Below are positions 34,881-43,246 of a DNA stretch of 53,642 nucleotides, one piece after another. The stretch comes from an uncultured Lachnospiraceae bacterium. Lineage in GTDB: Bacteria > Bacillota > Clostridia > Lachnospirales > Lachnospiraceae. A program made the translations under genes and the position numbers. The notes beneath the pieces were generated by a model. That model was not told where the DNA came from and did not search any database. It saw nothing but the letters and a program-made list of their open reading frames with translations. The DNA lies in NCBI GenBank assembly GCA_947165275.1, contig CAMUZQ010000008.1, positions 1-53,642 on the forward strand, written 5' to 3'. Position 1 is the stretch's first letter. Each line of letters opens with the position of its first letter.

Positions 34881-35795
34881 CTAAACTGCAGCCGCTTTTT
34901 TGCCTTTCATGGATCTTACGATCCGGACCTCATCCTCATCTCTGTAATACCTGTACAGGCTGTAGGAAAGGATCTCCTCCCTCGACACCTGTGTGTCATT
35001 GACCTCTGCTATCATATCGGTAAGGTAGTCCGGATCTCTGACATCACATTCCGGCACAAGGATGAGCTCATGAACTGATGAAGGCAGTATGAAGAGATCA
35101 TTTCCGAGGTTATCAGCGAATTTTTTCAATACCCCGTTATATATCAGTGCGGCAGCGCCGTTTATCCTTTCCTTATTCGAAAGGATATACATGGGGATCT
35201 CATTCGGGATATCTGCTGCGGGAGCGCCCATATCATACAGAAGATCCTTCATGGTCCAGATGGCTGAGGGCAGTATTCTCGGAGTATTCCTTAAGGCAAG
35301 CGTCCTTAATTCCTCCTCGTCTGTGTGCCAGATTTCCATATGCTCCCGTCTTATCATGACCGATGAAAATGCATTCCTGAAGTTACCCATATACACGCCG
35401 AAAACAAGAGCCAGATCCAGATAGCCAAAGCTCGGGACCTTCTGGAGCATAGCAGCATTTTCATGCGCATTTATGAGCTTGAAGAAGATCCTGTCCCTGA
35501 CCCATTCAAAATCTGAAAACCTCTCAGCCTCCACATCCGGACCGTTCCTGTTCTCGGAATATATCCGCAGTATCTCATTTACTATATCCTCTATATCTCT
35601 TCCGTCGCAGTAATCCGTATAGAATTCATCCATATAGATCGTAGGCGCTATCCATTTATCGTTTTCCTTTATGGATATCCCCTTATGCATCACCGAATTG
35701 TTTTTCATCGCCTCATATATCGATACCGAAAACTCCGGACCGCATATTCCGGCAAGCTTGCTTCTTACAAGTTCATTGAAATCATCATATCTCAT
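34881..35795 (-). CDS. DUF5688 family protein
   Basis: The 304-residue protein matches a family of unknown function that is common, often in several copies, in Lachnospiraceae. Features: APTIYMDEFYTDYCDGRDIEDIVNEI near the start, the FEWVRDRIFFKLINAHENAAML segment, PSFGYLDLALVFGVY, and NTPRILPSAIWTMKDLL. It has no signal peptide or membrane segment, so it is cytoplasmic. The ATG has GGAGG 8 nt upstream. The palindromic elements B and C begin 37 bp upstream of the start codon and separate it from any far-upstream promoter. What the family does is not known. Confidence 0.85.
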   Translation of the reverse strand: MRYDDFNELVRSKLAGICGPEFSVSIYEAMKNNSVMHKGISIKENDKWIAPTIYMDEFYTDYCDGRDIEDIVNEILRIYSENRNGPDVEAERFSDFEWVRDRIFFKLINAHENAAMLQKVPSFGYLDLALVFGVYMGNFRNAFSSVMIRREHMEIWHTDEEELRTLALRNTPRILPSAIWTMKDLLYDMGAPAADIPNEIPMYILSNKERINGAAALIYNGVLKKFADNLGNDLFILPSSVHELILVPECDVRDPDYLTDMIAEVNDTQVSREEILSYSLYRYYRDEDEVRIVRSMKGKKAAAV

Positions 35796-35803
35796 TTTTC
35801 TTC

Positions 35804-35833
35804 CTCCTCTGTAATACGTGGTTTTATCTGACT
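35804..35833 (-). promoter_or_regulatory. Leader motif shared with nusA and the charged hypothetical gene
   Basis: The minus strand reads AGTCAGATAAAACCACG, then TATTACAGAGGAGG before the start codon. It is the third copy of this leader. Element B is inserted directly at its 5' edge (CTAGTCAG). Confidence 0.4.
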
Positions 35834-35993
35834 AGTACACCGAATAATAAATTTCTGGTACATTCACGCAGGATGATTGTTCATATGCAATGAAGCCGAA
35901 TGAGGCAATGCGGGCATTGCCGATTGAGGATGAAGCAGCATATGGGCAATCAGACAAGCGAATGTGCCAGTTAATTAATATTCGGGGTACTAG
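35832..35993. repeat. CTAG-bounded palindromic element, copy B
   Basis: A 162-bp imperfect inverted repeat. Outer arms pair GTACACCGAATAATAAATT with AATTAATATTCGGGGTAC and CTGGTACATTC with GAATGTGCCAG. Inner blocks are GCAGGATG, CATATGC/GCATATG and CAGACAAGC. The tip is GGCAAT-GCGGGC-ATTGCC. It is in the opposite orientation to copies A and C and shares its right-hand CTAG with copy C. Confidence 0.88.
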
Positions 35994-36149
35994 TGTCCTG
36001 ACACGTTCTTATTCGAACTAATTGCTTGTCTGATTTCCATATGCCGCGTTGTCGTTGGTCGCCGGTGCCCGCACCGGCTCCCGCCTCCGCCTTGCATATG
36101 AAAACCATCCTGCACAATTAGTTCAGAAATGAACGTGTCAGTACACTAG
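35990..36149. repeat. CTAG-bounded palindromic element, copy C
   Basis: A 160-bp imperfect inverted repeat. Outer arms pair CTGACACGTTC with GAACGTGTCAG and GAACTAATTG with CAATTAGTTC. Read on the minus strand it has GCAGGATG, CATATGC/GCATATG and CAGACAAGC, as in copy B. The tip is GCCGGT-GCGGGC-ACCGGC on that strand. The arms differ from copy B while the internal blocks agree. Confidence 0.88.
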
Positions 36150-36330
36150 CTCCGGCCTGCTTCTCTTTTTTTGTTTTGTGAACACTGACCTGATCCCAGG
36201 CGGTATGACGCTGTTCCGGAAATACGATGGCATATCACGGCCGGAGTATTTTGCAGATCTCAGATTGCCGGAAGTTAAAGATGATCTGAAATGGCCGCAT
36301 ATGTATCGGCTCATTAAGAATTATTTCAGA
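36150..36330. other. Intergenic remainder between element C and the efp terminator
   Basis: No convincing gene. A 64-codon plus-strand frame begins at 36178 but has no ribosome binding site and runs into the efp terminator. A run of T (36167-36173) follows element C on the plus strand without a hairpin of its own. Confidence 0.4.
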
Positions 36331-36358
36331 AATACAAAGGGGGCACCTTCGTGCCCCC
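36331..36358 (-). terminator. Terminator of efp
   Basis: Stem GGGGGCAC/GTGCCCCC with a tetraloop (GAAG on the minus strand), followed by TTTGTATTTC, lies 26 bp after the efp stop. Confidence 0.85.
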
Positions 36359-36383
36359 GGAAAGAACTATAGATAAAAAGGAT

Positions 36384-36941
36384 TTATACTCTGGACAGAT
36401 ATTCCCCTGTCCTTGTGTCTATCTTGAGCTTGTCTCCGATATTGACAAAAAGCGGTACCATAACCTGAGCGCCGGTCTCCACAGTAGCAGGCTTTGAAGC
36501 GCCTGTAGCCGTATCTCCCTTAAGTCCGGGCTCAGTCTCGGTAACCTCAAGCTCCACAAACAGCGGAGGCTCTACCGAAAAGACACTGCCCTTGTATGAG
36601 CAAACCTTACAGCTGTCATTCTCTTTGACAAATTTCATCGCATCGCCGATTATGTCCTGATTGATCCCGATCTGCTCATATGTCTCAGGATCCATGAAAT
36701 TATACACATCACCGTCACTGTAAAGATACTGCATATCCTTCCTGTCGATATGCGCCGTCTCAAATTTCTCAGTGGGACGGAAGGTCTTCTCAACGACTCC
36801 TGAGTTTATGACGTCCTTAAGCTTGGTACGGACAAAAGCCGCTCCTTTTCCGGGCTTAACATGCTGAAACTCCATAATCTGATAGACTGTACCATCTATT
36901 TCCAAGGTCACACCATTTTTAAATTCACCAGCCGATATCAT
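36384..36941 (-). CDS. efp: Elongation factor P
   Basis: EF-P relieves ribosome stalling at proline runs. The 185-residue protein has the three domains, with [17 protein letters not shown] at the start, the [17 protein letters not shown] loop whose Lys is the modification position in other species, and the C-terminal [44 protein letters not shown] signature. The start 36941 is chosen because AAGGAGG abuts the ATG at 36950 (no spacing) but lies 9 nt before the ATG at 36941. It has its own promoter. Confidence 0.96.
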   Translation of the reverse strand: MISAGEFKNGVTLEIDGTVYQIMEFQHVKPGKGAAFVRTKLKDVINSGVVEKTFRPTEKFETAHIDRKDMQYLYSDGDVYNFMDPETYEQIGINQDIIGDAMKFVKENDSCKVCSYKGSVFSVEPPLFVELEVTETEPGLKGDTATGASKPATVETGAQVMVPLFVNIGDKLKIDTRTGEYLSRV

Positions 36942-37056
36942 CTGAATCATCCTCCTTAAGTTTTTGGCATGAGAATTCCGCGTCAGAAGACCAGATCCTG
37001 ATGCCGATCAATATAAACGTGATAAACACGCCATATCAGACGTAAATGCGTTTAAC

Positions 37057-37085
37057 ATTATAAACCAGCACAGAGTTAAACGCAA
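37057..37085 (-). promoter_or_regulatory. efp promoter overlapping the end of aroQ
   Basis: The minus strand has -35 TTGCGT (37080-37085), a 17-bp spacer and a consensus -10 TATAAT (37057-37062). The -35 contains the last codons of aroQ. The same stretch can form GCGTTTAAC/GTTAAACGC. Confidence 0.75.
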
Positions 37086-37531
37086 GAGTGCTTTTTATCC
37101 CAATATGACATGATAAAATCCATGGCCTCAAGATAGCCGTCAAGGCCATGCCCCACTATCTGCTTGTTGCATGCCGGGGCAGTCACCGATTTTTTACGGA
37201 ATTCATCCCTTGAATTGATATCGGAAATATGTACCTCGACCATTGGTATTGTATCGTAGGAACCGAGTGCGTCATATAATGCATAGGAATAATGGGTCAG
37301 GGCACCGGGATTTATCACTATTCCCGAAGTCCCGTCCGCATAGGCCTGCTGGATCCTGTCAATAAGCTCCCCCTCATGATTGCTTTGAAAGCATTCCGCC
37401 TCTATGCCGTCCCGTGCCGCCTTTTCTTCTATCATCCCGACAAGATGTGCATAATCCTTCTCGCCGTAAACCGCTCTGTCCCTTATCCCGAGAAAATTAA
37501 GATTAGGACCGTTGATTATCAATATCCTCAA
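37076..37531 (-). CDS. aroQ: Type II 3-dehydroquinate dehydratase
   Basis: AroQ makes 3-dehydroshikimate in the shikimate pathway. The 151-residue protein has IINGPNLNFLGIRD with Tyr in AVYG, FQSNHEGELIDRIQ, INPGALTHYSYAL and VEVHISDI. The size and motifs are those of the dodecameric type II enzyme. It follows aroK by 25 bp and ends the yqeG-aroE-aroK-aroQ unit. Confidence 0.96.
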   Translation of the reverse strand: MRILIINGPNLNFLGIRDRAVYGEKDYAHLVGMIEEKAARDGIEAECFQSNHEGELIDRIQQAYADGTSGIVINPGALTHYSYALYDALGSYDTIPMVEVHISDINSRDEFRKKSVTAPACNKQIVGHGLDGYLEAMDFIMSYWDKKHSCV

Positions 37532-37556
37532 AATACAACCTCCATGGAAAAAATGA

Positions 37557-38060
37557 TCAGAGTCTCTTTATTATCCTGTCGCAGATCTCCGGGATATCCT
37601 CATCAGCTATGGTGATCACGATATCCGCAAGCTCAAGATATCTTTCTTCCCTCGACTCCAAAAGCCCCCTTACTCTTTCATTCAGGTCATACCCCCTGAG
37701 CATGGGTCTTTGCTCCACTCCGTTTTCAAGCCGCTTCAGCAGGGTTTCTGCAGACGCCCTGAGATATACCACTCTCCCGAGGCTTTTTATGACCGGAGCA
37801 TTTGCCCTCCTGACAGGCGTGCCTCCGCCAAGAGATATGACCGCTTCGGTATCTGCAAGAAGCAGCCCCTGCAGCATGGATGTCTCCATCTGTCTGAAGG
37901 CTTCCTCACCAAAACGGTCAAAAATATCAGCTATACTTGAGGACTGTCTTTTCTCGATCTCCGAATCAGTATCGATGAAGGGAAGTCCCACCCTTAAAGC
38001 AAGCATGCTTCCCACCGCCGACTTTCCGGATCCCATGAAGCCCTCAAGAATCAAGCTCAT
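37557..38060 (-). CDS. aroK: Shikimate kinase
   Basis: The 167-residue P-loop kinase phosphorylates shikimate. It has the Walker A GFMGSGKSAVG (7-17), the DTDSEIE motif for shikimate, FRQMETSML, and the GGGTPVRRANAP motif. The lid contains the QRPMLRG segment. Its start overlaps aroE by 17 bp. Confidence 0.96.
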   Translation of the reverse strand: MSLILEGFMGSGKSAVGSMLALRVGLPFIDTDSEIEKRQSSSIADIFDRFGEEAFRQMETSMLQGLLLADTEAVISLGGGTPVRRANAPVIKSLGRVVYLRASAETLLKRLENGVEQRPMLRGYDLNERVRGLLESREERYLELADIVITIADEDIPEICDRIIKRL

Positions 38061-38883
38061 TATACAGTTCCTCTATTATCTCCTCCGGAACCTCTTTTTT
38101 TGTAAAAAACTCATATGAGGATACTGCCTGATAGACAAGCATTCTCAGACCGTTATATGCTCTTCCGCCATGAGAAATGACCTTTCTCATGAAAGCGGTC
38201 TCCTTTGGTTTATATATAAGATCCACAGCGGAATCGATAAGATCATAAAAGCCCTCATCATCGATCACACAGGCCTCGTCATCGGGAGACAGACCCACAG
38301 ATGTGCACTGAACGCAGATATATTTTCCCTCAGGTATTTTATTCCAGTCACCAAAGCCCATTATGGAGGTGTTTGGTTCTTTCCCGAAGATATCCTCTGC
38401 TTTTTCAATGCTGCGGTTTAATATATAGACATGCCCCGCGCTGAATCTTTTCAGGGCATACATCACAGCCTTGGCGGCACCTCCGGCCCCCAGCACTATC
38501 ACATTCCTGCCGTTAACCTGGATATCAACACTGTCCAGCTCTCTCATAAAGCCGGAAAAATCGGTATTATATCCCTTATATCCGCCTCTTATGCGGGCCA
38601 GGGTATTGACCGCGCCTATCTCAAGAGCCGCATCATCCAGCTCCGTCACATACTGCATGACCTCCACCTTATGAGGCACCGTGACATTAAGACCCTCTAT
38701 CCCGAGCGCGTACGCCCCGGCAACTGCCTCCTCAAGTCTCCTTCCCTTTACATGGAAGGGAACATAGATCATATTATCTCCAAGCTTGTCCGCCAGAAGA
38801 TTGTGGATTGCCGGACTGCCCGTATGCTCTATCGGGTCTCCCATCACTCCGAGTATTTTTGTACTTCCGTTCACACTGTTCAT
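38044..38883 (-). CDS. aroE: Shikimate dehydrogenase
   Basis: The 279-residue NADP-dependent enzyme reduces 3-dehydroshikimate. It has the substrate motif EHTGSPAIHN, LNVTVPHKVEVM with the catalytic Lys, NTDFSGF, and the nucleotide-binding LGAGGAAKAVMYAL. Its start overlaps yqeG by 4 bp. Confidence 0.96.
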   Translation of the reverse strand: MNSVNGSTKILGVMGDPIEHTGSPAIHNLLADKLGDNMIYVPFHVKGRRLEEAVAGAYALGIEGLNVTVPHKVEVMQYVTELDDAALEIGAVNTLARIRGGYKGYNTDFSGFMRELDSVDIQVNGRNVIVLGAGGAAKAVMYALKRFSAGHVYILNRSIEKAEDIFGKEPNTSIMGFGDWNKIPEGKYICVQCTSVGLSPDDEACVIDDEGFYDLIDSAVDLIYKPKETAFMRKVISHGGRAYNGLRMLVYQAVSSYEFFTKKEVPEEIIEELYNELDS

Positions 38884-39395
38884 AAAAGATCCTCTGCACT
38901 TCTTTTTCTGTGGGTGAGCTTATATATCCATACTATCACAGTTTCGGGTATTCTTTTAAAATAAATCTGTATTTCCTCATGTAATGCTATGCGGCGGACC
39001 ATTATGCTCCTTATCCCCGCATTATTCGCCCCCCAAATATCCGTAAAAAGCTGGTCTCCCACGGCAAAGGTCGTCCTTCTGTCCGTTGACATCTTTTTCA
39101 TAGCCTTCAGATAACCTCCGGCACGTGGCTTTCCTGCTTTATATACATATTCACAGCCGACAGCCTCAGCAAAATCCCTGACTCTCGGCTCTTTATTATT
39201 TGATACCACTGCGGTCCTGAACCCTGTGGCCGCCAGTCTCTCAAACAAACGCTCTGCCCTGTCCGTAGCAGGCTCATTATGCTCTACCAGAGTATTGTCT
39301 ATATCAAAGATTATACCCCTGTAGCCCCGTTCCCACAGCCTTTCGTAATCTATGGCATAGGTGCTGCCGCACATCGCATAAGGGAAGATTCTCAT
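38880..39395 (-). CDS. yqeG: YqeG family HAD IIIA-type phosphatase
   Basis: The 171-residue HAD protein has the nucleophile motif FDIDNTLVEHN, VVSNN (motif II), AGKPRAGGYLKAM (motif III Lys) and VGDQLFTDIWGANNAG (motif IV). YqeG-type phosphatases are conserved in Firmicutes; the substrate is not established in this family (phosphatidylglycerophosphate is one proposal for relatives). It heads the unit with aroE. Confidence 0.93.
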   Translation of the reverse strand: MRIFPYAMCGSTYAIDYERLWERGYRGIIFDIDNTLVEHNEPATDRAERLFERLAATGFRTAVVSNNKEPRVRDFAEAVGCEYVYKAGKPRAGGYLKAMKKMSTDRRTTFAVGDQLFTDIWGANNAGIRSIMVRRIALHEEIQIYFKRIPETVIVWIYKLTHRKRSAEDLL

Positions 39396-39418
39396 AATAT
39401 CTCTTTCTTAAAACTGAT

Positions 39419-39436
39419 GCCCTGCTTTTGCAGGGC
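39419..39436 (-). terminator. Hairpin between nrdR and yqeG
   Basis: Stem GCCCTGC/GCAGGGC with an AAAA loop, then ATCAGTTTT on the minus strand. A second stem (AGGAGCTTT/AAAGCTCCT, 39463-39488) overlaps the nrdR stop. The T-run is displaced, so termination may be partial. Confidence 0.5.
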
Positions 39437-39486
39437 ACCCGTGATCATAAATTCAGGATCCAAGGAGCTTTCCAGAAATAAAGCTC

Positions 39487-39942
39487 CTAAGAATTATTAA
39501 GTACTTTTTTAAGCTCGTCCACAAAGGTATTTACATCCTTGAATTCCCTGTATACAGATGCAAATCTCACATATGCAACAGCATCAAGATCCTTAAGCTT
39601 GTTCATAATGAGCTCTCCTATGATCGAGCTGCCTATCTCACGCTCCTCAAGCTCATATATTTCCTTCTCAACCTCATCTATCATAAGGTTTATCTTCTCT
39701 GCGGATACCGGTCTCTTGTGGCATGCCCTCAGGATACCGCGCTCCATCTTTTCCCTGTCGTATGTCTCTCTGTTATTATCCTTCTTTATAACTATAAGCG
39801 GGATGGTTTCCACCTTCTCGTATGTAGTGAAACGCTTTCCGCACTCATCACACACCCTTCTTCTTCTGATCGAATTGTTTTCTTCAGCCGGTCTTGAATC
39901 GATAACCCTGATATTCTCATGACCGCAAAAAGGACATCTCAT
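39487..39942 (-). CDS. nrdR: Transcriptional regulator NrdR
   Basis: NrdR represses ribonucleotide reductase genes. The 151-residue protein has the N-terminal zinc ribbon MRCPFCGHENIRVIDSR...RRRVCDECGKRFTTYE and an ATP-cone domain (PLIVIKKDNNRETYDREKMERGILRACHKRPV). Its position after ftsZ is common in Clostridia. NrdR boxes are expected at target promoters outside this window. Confidence 0.97.
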   Translation of the reverse strand: MRCPFCGHENIRVIDSRPAEENNSIRRRRVCDECGKRFTTYEKVETIPLIVIKKDNNRETYDREKMERGILRACHKRPVSAEKINLMIDEVEKEIYELEEREIGSSIIGELIMNKLKDLDAVAYVRFASVYREFKDVNTFVDELKKVLNNS

Positions 39943-39975
39943 ATTCTCTCCCTTTCTTTTCTTAGTCCCGGTTTA

Positions 39976-41238
39976 TCAGTGTCTCTTCAGGAAATCCGGT
40001 ATATTTATGCTCTTTGGCTCAACCCTGCTTATAGTCATAGGCTCTGTCGGAACCGCAGGCGAAGGCCTTGACTGTACATGTGAAGCCGTCTGATGTGACA
40101 GGCTTGCTGTCCCTCCCGTACCAAGAACCTGTACGTTATCTGTCTGAGGAGCAACAGGTCTCATCCCGCCTATGCTGCTGACGCCTCCTGCCCCAAGCAC
40201 TCCGGTCGCGCCGAAATTCATGCCTCCGCCAAGTCCGGTGCCGAAGACACTCTGCGGCTTTGGCTTCTCGGGCTGCTTCTGTTCCTCACGGCTTACGAGT
40301 CCTGTCGCTATGACGGTAACTGAAATGGTATCATCATTAGCATCACCGGAATTATCCGTACCGAATATGACATCGGCATCAGGATCGATCAGATTGTTGA
40401 GGAAATCAGATATCGAATAGACATCTTCATTTGTAACATTGCCGGTAATATTGTAGATAAGGTTCTTTGCCCCATCAAGCTTGGTATCAAGGAGAGGGTT
40501 CTCCACAGCCTTCTTGACGGCATCCATTGCCCTGCTCTCGCCTTTGCCTGAGCCCATTCCGATATGAGCTATGCCCTTATCGTGCATCGTAGTCCTTACA
40601 TCGGCGAAGTCCACATTCATGAGAGCCTCACCTGTGATAAGATCAGTGATACCCTGTACCGACTGCTGCAGCACTTCATCCGCCTTCTTGAAGGACTCCT
40701 CAAAGGGAAGCTTGGGATCCAGAGCTCTCAGCTTATCATTGGGTATTACTGTATATGTATCAACGCTTTCCGCAAGCTTTGCTATGCCTGATTCCGCTTT
40801 TTTCATTCTGCCGCGGGACTCAAAGGAGAAAGGCTTTGTGACTATCGCAGTGGTAAGGATACCCATTTCCTTGGCAGCTCTTGCGATCACAGGCGCAGCC
40901 CCGGTTCCGGTACCTCCTCCCATTCCGCAGGTAATGAAAACCATGTCGTATCCTTCTATACGGCTCTTTATCTCATCTATAGTCTCCTCAGCCGCCTTCT
41001 CTCCCCTCTCGGGATCAGCTCCGGCGCCGAGTCCTTTTGTAAGCTTCTGTCCTATCTGCACATAATTAGGTGCCTTACAGCTCCGAAGATCTTTAAGATC
41101 CGTATTCACAGCCATAAGCTCGACACCCCTTATACCCACATCTACCATACGGTTCAGAGCGTTATTACCTGCTCCTCCCACCCCTATGACCATGATCTTG
41201 CAAGCATACTCTGAAGCGTCAGATTTCATCTCAAACAC
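39976..41238 (-). CDS. ftsZ: Cell division protein FtsZ
   Basis: The tubulin-like GTPase forms the division ring. The 420-residue protein has MVIGVGGAGNNALNRM, the tubulin signature GGGTGTGAAPVIAR (near 106), and the NVDFADVRTTMHDKG loop. A Gly/Pro/Gln-rich linker (about 320-405) precedes the C-terminal peptide SINIPDFLKRH that binds FtsA/SepF. The start is GTG at 41238, supported by GGAGG 7 nt upstream; ATG at 41229 is less likely. It has its own promoter. Confidence 0.98.
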   Translation of the reverse strand: MFEMKSDASEYACKIMVIGVGGAGNNALNRMVDVGIRGVELMAVNTDLKDLRSCKAPNYVQIGQKLTKGLGAGADPERGEKAAEETIDEIKSRIEGYDMVFITCGMGGGTGTGAAPVIARAAKEMGILTTAIVTKPFSFESRGRMKKAESGIAKLAESVDTYTVIPNDKLRALDPKLPFEESFKKADEVLQQSVQGITDLITGEALMNVDFADVRTTMHDKGIAHIGMGSGKGESRAMDAVKKAVENPLLDTKLDGAKNLIYNITGNVTNEDVYSISDFLNNLIDPDADVIFGTDNSGDANDDTISVTVIATGLVSREEQKQPEKPKPQSVFGTGLGGGMNFGATGVLGAGGVSSIGGMRPVAPQTDNVQVLGTGGTASLSHQTASHVQSRPSPAVPTEPMTISRVEPKSINIPDFLKRH

Positions 41239-41299
41239 AACAAATCCTCCTCAAAACCCTTCCTAAAATAAACCACTTATCTTTTAAAGGCTAAATTAC

Positions 41300-41328
41300 A
41301 TAATAACTTCTAAGTCAAAAATACGCAA
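41300..41328 (-). promoter_or_regulatory. ftsZ promoter
   Basis: The minus strand has -35 TTGCGT (41323-41328), a 17-bp spacer and -10 TATTAT (41300-41305) within the 108-bp gap between ftsQ and ftsZ. It allows ftsZ expression apart from the mraZ promoter. Confidence 0.7.
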
Positions 41329-41346
41329 GACAATTTTTAATATTAA

Positions 41347-42066
41347 TCACGTATCCTTTTCAAAAGTTACGTAGCCTTCGTCCTTATCAACCGAGTAATT
41401 CTCCAGATGAAGCTCTCCGGTCAGTCCTGCGATATTATCGATGACACTCTTGAGCTTCATCATCTTCTCGTCTATATTTTCCATTGTACCGATCACTGCC
41501 CTGGCGTTTCCGAAATACAGGGTCACATTCATATCATCGTCAAAATAAATACGGTCCGCATGGATATCATATTTATCAAAAAGCTGGGTCAGAGCCAGTA
41601 TAGTCGAAAAAACAGTCCGGTCAGGCACCGGAAGAGGCTCGTAAAGCACGCATTCATCAAATGAAAGCCCGGTCACATACGGTATTCCGGGTATGACCTC
41701 CGTTGAAGACTCAACTATAGTACCCTCTCTGTCAAAATACATATACCTGCCAAGGTATTTCACGAAGCCCGCTACGGCCTTTTCGTAAACAGTTATCGTA
41801 ACCGAGGTCGGAGAATCGATGGTCACATCCATCCTCTCTATAAAAGGCACGTCCGTCACCGATCTGTTCCTGTATCTCAGATAAAGATACAGCGAATTAT
41901 GACCCAGAGGTCCCTTGAGCACCATATCCTCTATCTCTTTTTCGCTGTACTGGGTATTCCCTGTTACAGAAACATCCTCCACATCGAAATAAGTCCACAC
42001 CGCTGCCGCAGCGAGCAGTATGAGTACTGCTGCCGCCACAGCTGCGACCGCTCTCTTATCAATCAT
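41347..42066 (-). CDS. ftsQ: Cell division protein FtsQ/DivIB
   Basis: A 239-residue bitopic membrane protein: short cytoplasmic N terminus, membrane segment about 7-26, POTRA domain (VEDVSVTGNTQYSEKEIEDMVL) and the beta domain (MDVTIDSPTSVTITVYEKAVAGFVKYLGRYMYFDREGTIVE). FtsQ/DivIB links FtsL and FtsB/DivIC in the divisome. It begins 1 nt after the ftsW stop region. Confidence 0.92.
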   Translation of the reverse strand: MIDKRAVAAVAAAVLILLAAAAVWTYFDVEDVSVTGNTQYSEKEIEDMVLKGPLGHNSLYLYLRYRNRSVTDVPFIERMDVTIDSPTSVTITVYEKAVAGFVKYLGRYMYFDREGTIVESSTEVIPGIPYVTGLSFDECVLYEPLPVPDRTVFSTILALTQLFDKYDIHADRIYFDDDMNVTLYFGNARAVIGTMENIDEKMMKLKSVIDNIAGLTGELHLENYSVDKDEGYVTFEKDT

Positions 42067-42067
42067 A

Positions 42068-43243
42068 TCAGCCCATCCTGATGGTCCTTGATACGGACAG
42101 TGCTATACCTATCTCCGTCAGAAGGAAAACCGAAGACGATCCCCCGTAGGATATAAAGGGAAGCGTTATTCCCGTATTCGGCAGTGTATTGGTAACAACA
42201 GCGATATTGAGCACTACCTGGAGCGCGAAATGCGTCATTACCCCGGTGACAAGCAGGGAACCGAAAAGATCCGGCGCATTGGTCGCGATCATCAGCAGGT
42301 GGTATATCAGCATGATGAAAAGAAGTATGACCGCAAGCGCTCCGAACATTCCAAGCTCCTCGCATATTATCGAAAAGATCATGTCATTCTGAGCCTCCGG
42401 CACGAAGCCGAGCTTCTGGGTGCTCTGTCCGAGCCCCTTTCCCAGTGTGCCTCCCGATCCTATGGAATACAGAGCCTGAAGGGTCTGGAAGCCTCTGCTG
42501 GAGGCATATGCTTCCGGATCGAGCCAGGCCTTTATCCGTCCCAGACGGTAGGAAAGCTCTGCAGGGATTATATTGTGAGCTATGACATAAACAAGCAGCG
42601 CCGCGATCCCTGCAAGCACAACAGCAAGTACTATATAAGGCGCGCTCTTGGGGCTGGCTATAAAAAGCATAATATAGACTATCGCAAATATGATTATGGC
42701 CGAGCTGAGGTTATCCGTTATGCTGTATACCATGAGCGCCGGAACCGCAGCAAGGGTTATCGTCTTCAATATACCCTTTAAATGCTGCACGCGTCTCAGA
42801 TTTCCGCAGACATAGGCAGAGAAAAAGATTATCACACCCACCTTGGCAACCTCCGCCGGCTGAAGCGAAAGTCCCAGGTTCAGCCATCTCCTTGCTCCGT
42901 TTATAGTCATCCCCAGAGGAGTCAGAACAAGGGCTATCAGAACAAGCGAAACTATATATGCAGGCCATGCGAACCTTCTGAGTATATGATAATCTATCCT
43001 CGAGACGCCGAGCATAGCCATAAGCCCGAGCAGGGTCGCCCTCAGCTGGCTCATCAGATAATAATCCGCCTTCCTGCCAGCGCGGACAGCCGAATATGCG
43101 CTGGCCGAATATATCATGATAAGCCCGAACACAACAAGGAAAAGGACTATGAAGATCAGACTTCTGTCTGCCTGTCCATGTCCCTTCGTTTTTTCCCTTC
43201 TGACCGGTCTGGCCCCGCTTCTGACCCTTCTTGCAGTGTCCAA
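42068..43243 (-). CDS. ftsW: SEDS peptidoglycan glycosyltransferase FtsW
   Basis: A 391-residue polytopic protein with about ten membrane segments. SEDS motifs: NGARRWLNLGLSLQPAEVAKVGVI, RIKAWLDPEAYASSRGFQTLQALYSIGSGGTLGKGLG and the C-terminal NTGITLPFISYGGSS. FtsW polymerises septal glycan with its cognate class B PBP. It lies next to murD and ftsQ in the dcw cluster, which favours FtsW over RodA. Confidence 0.95.
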   Translation of the reverse strand: MDTARRVRSGARPVRREKTKGHGQADRSLIFIVLFLVVFGLIMIYSASAYSAVRAGRKADYYLMSQLRATLLGLMAMLGVSRIDYHILRRFAWPAYIVSLVLIALVLTPLGMTINGARRWLNLGLSLQPAEVAKVGVIIFFSAYVCGNLRRVQHLKGILKTITLAAVPALMVYSITDNLSSAIIIFAIVYIMLFIASPKSAPYIVLAVVLAGIAALLVYVIAHNIIPAELSYRLGRIKAWLDPEAYASSRGFQTLQALYSIGSGGTLGKGLGQSTQKLGFVPEAQNDMIFSIICEELGMFGALAVILLFIMLIYHLLMIATNAPDLFGSLLVTGVMTHFALQVVLNIAVVTNTLPNTGITLPFISYGGSSSVFLLTEIGIALSVSRTIRMG

Positions 43244-43246
43244 AGT

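Noticed and set aside
36178-36372. A 64-codon plus-strand frame after element C
   Set aside because: No ribosome binding site; it ends in the efp terminator.
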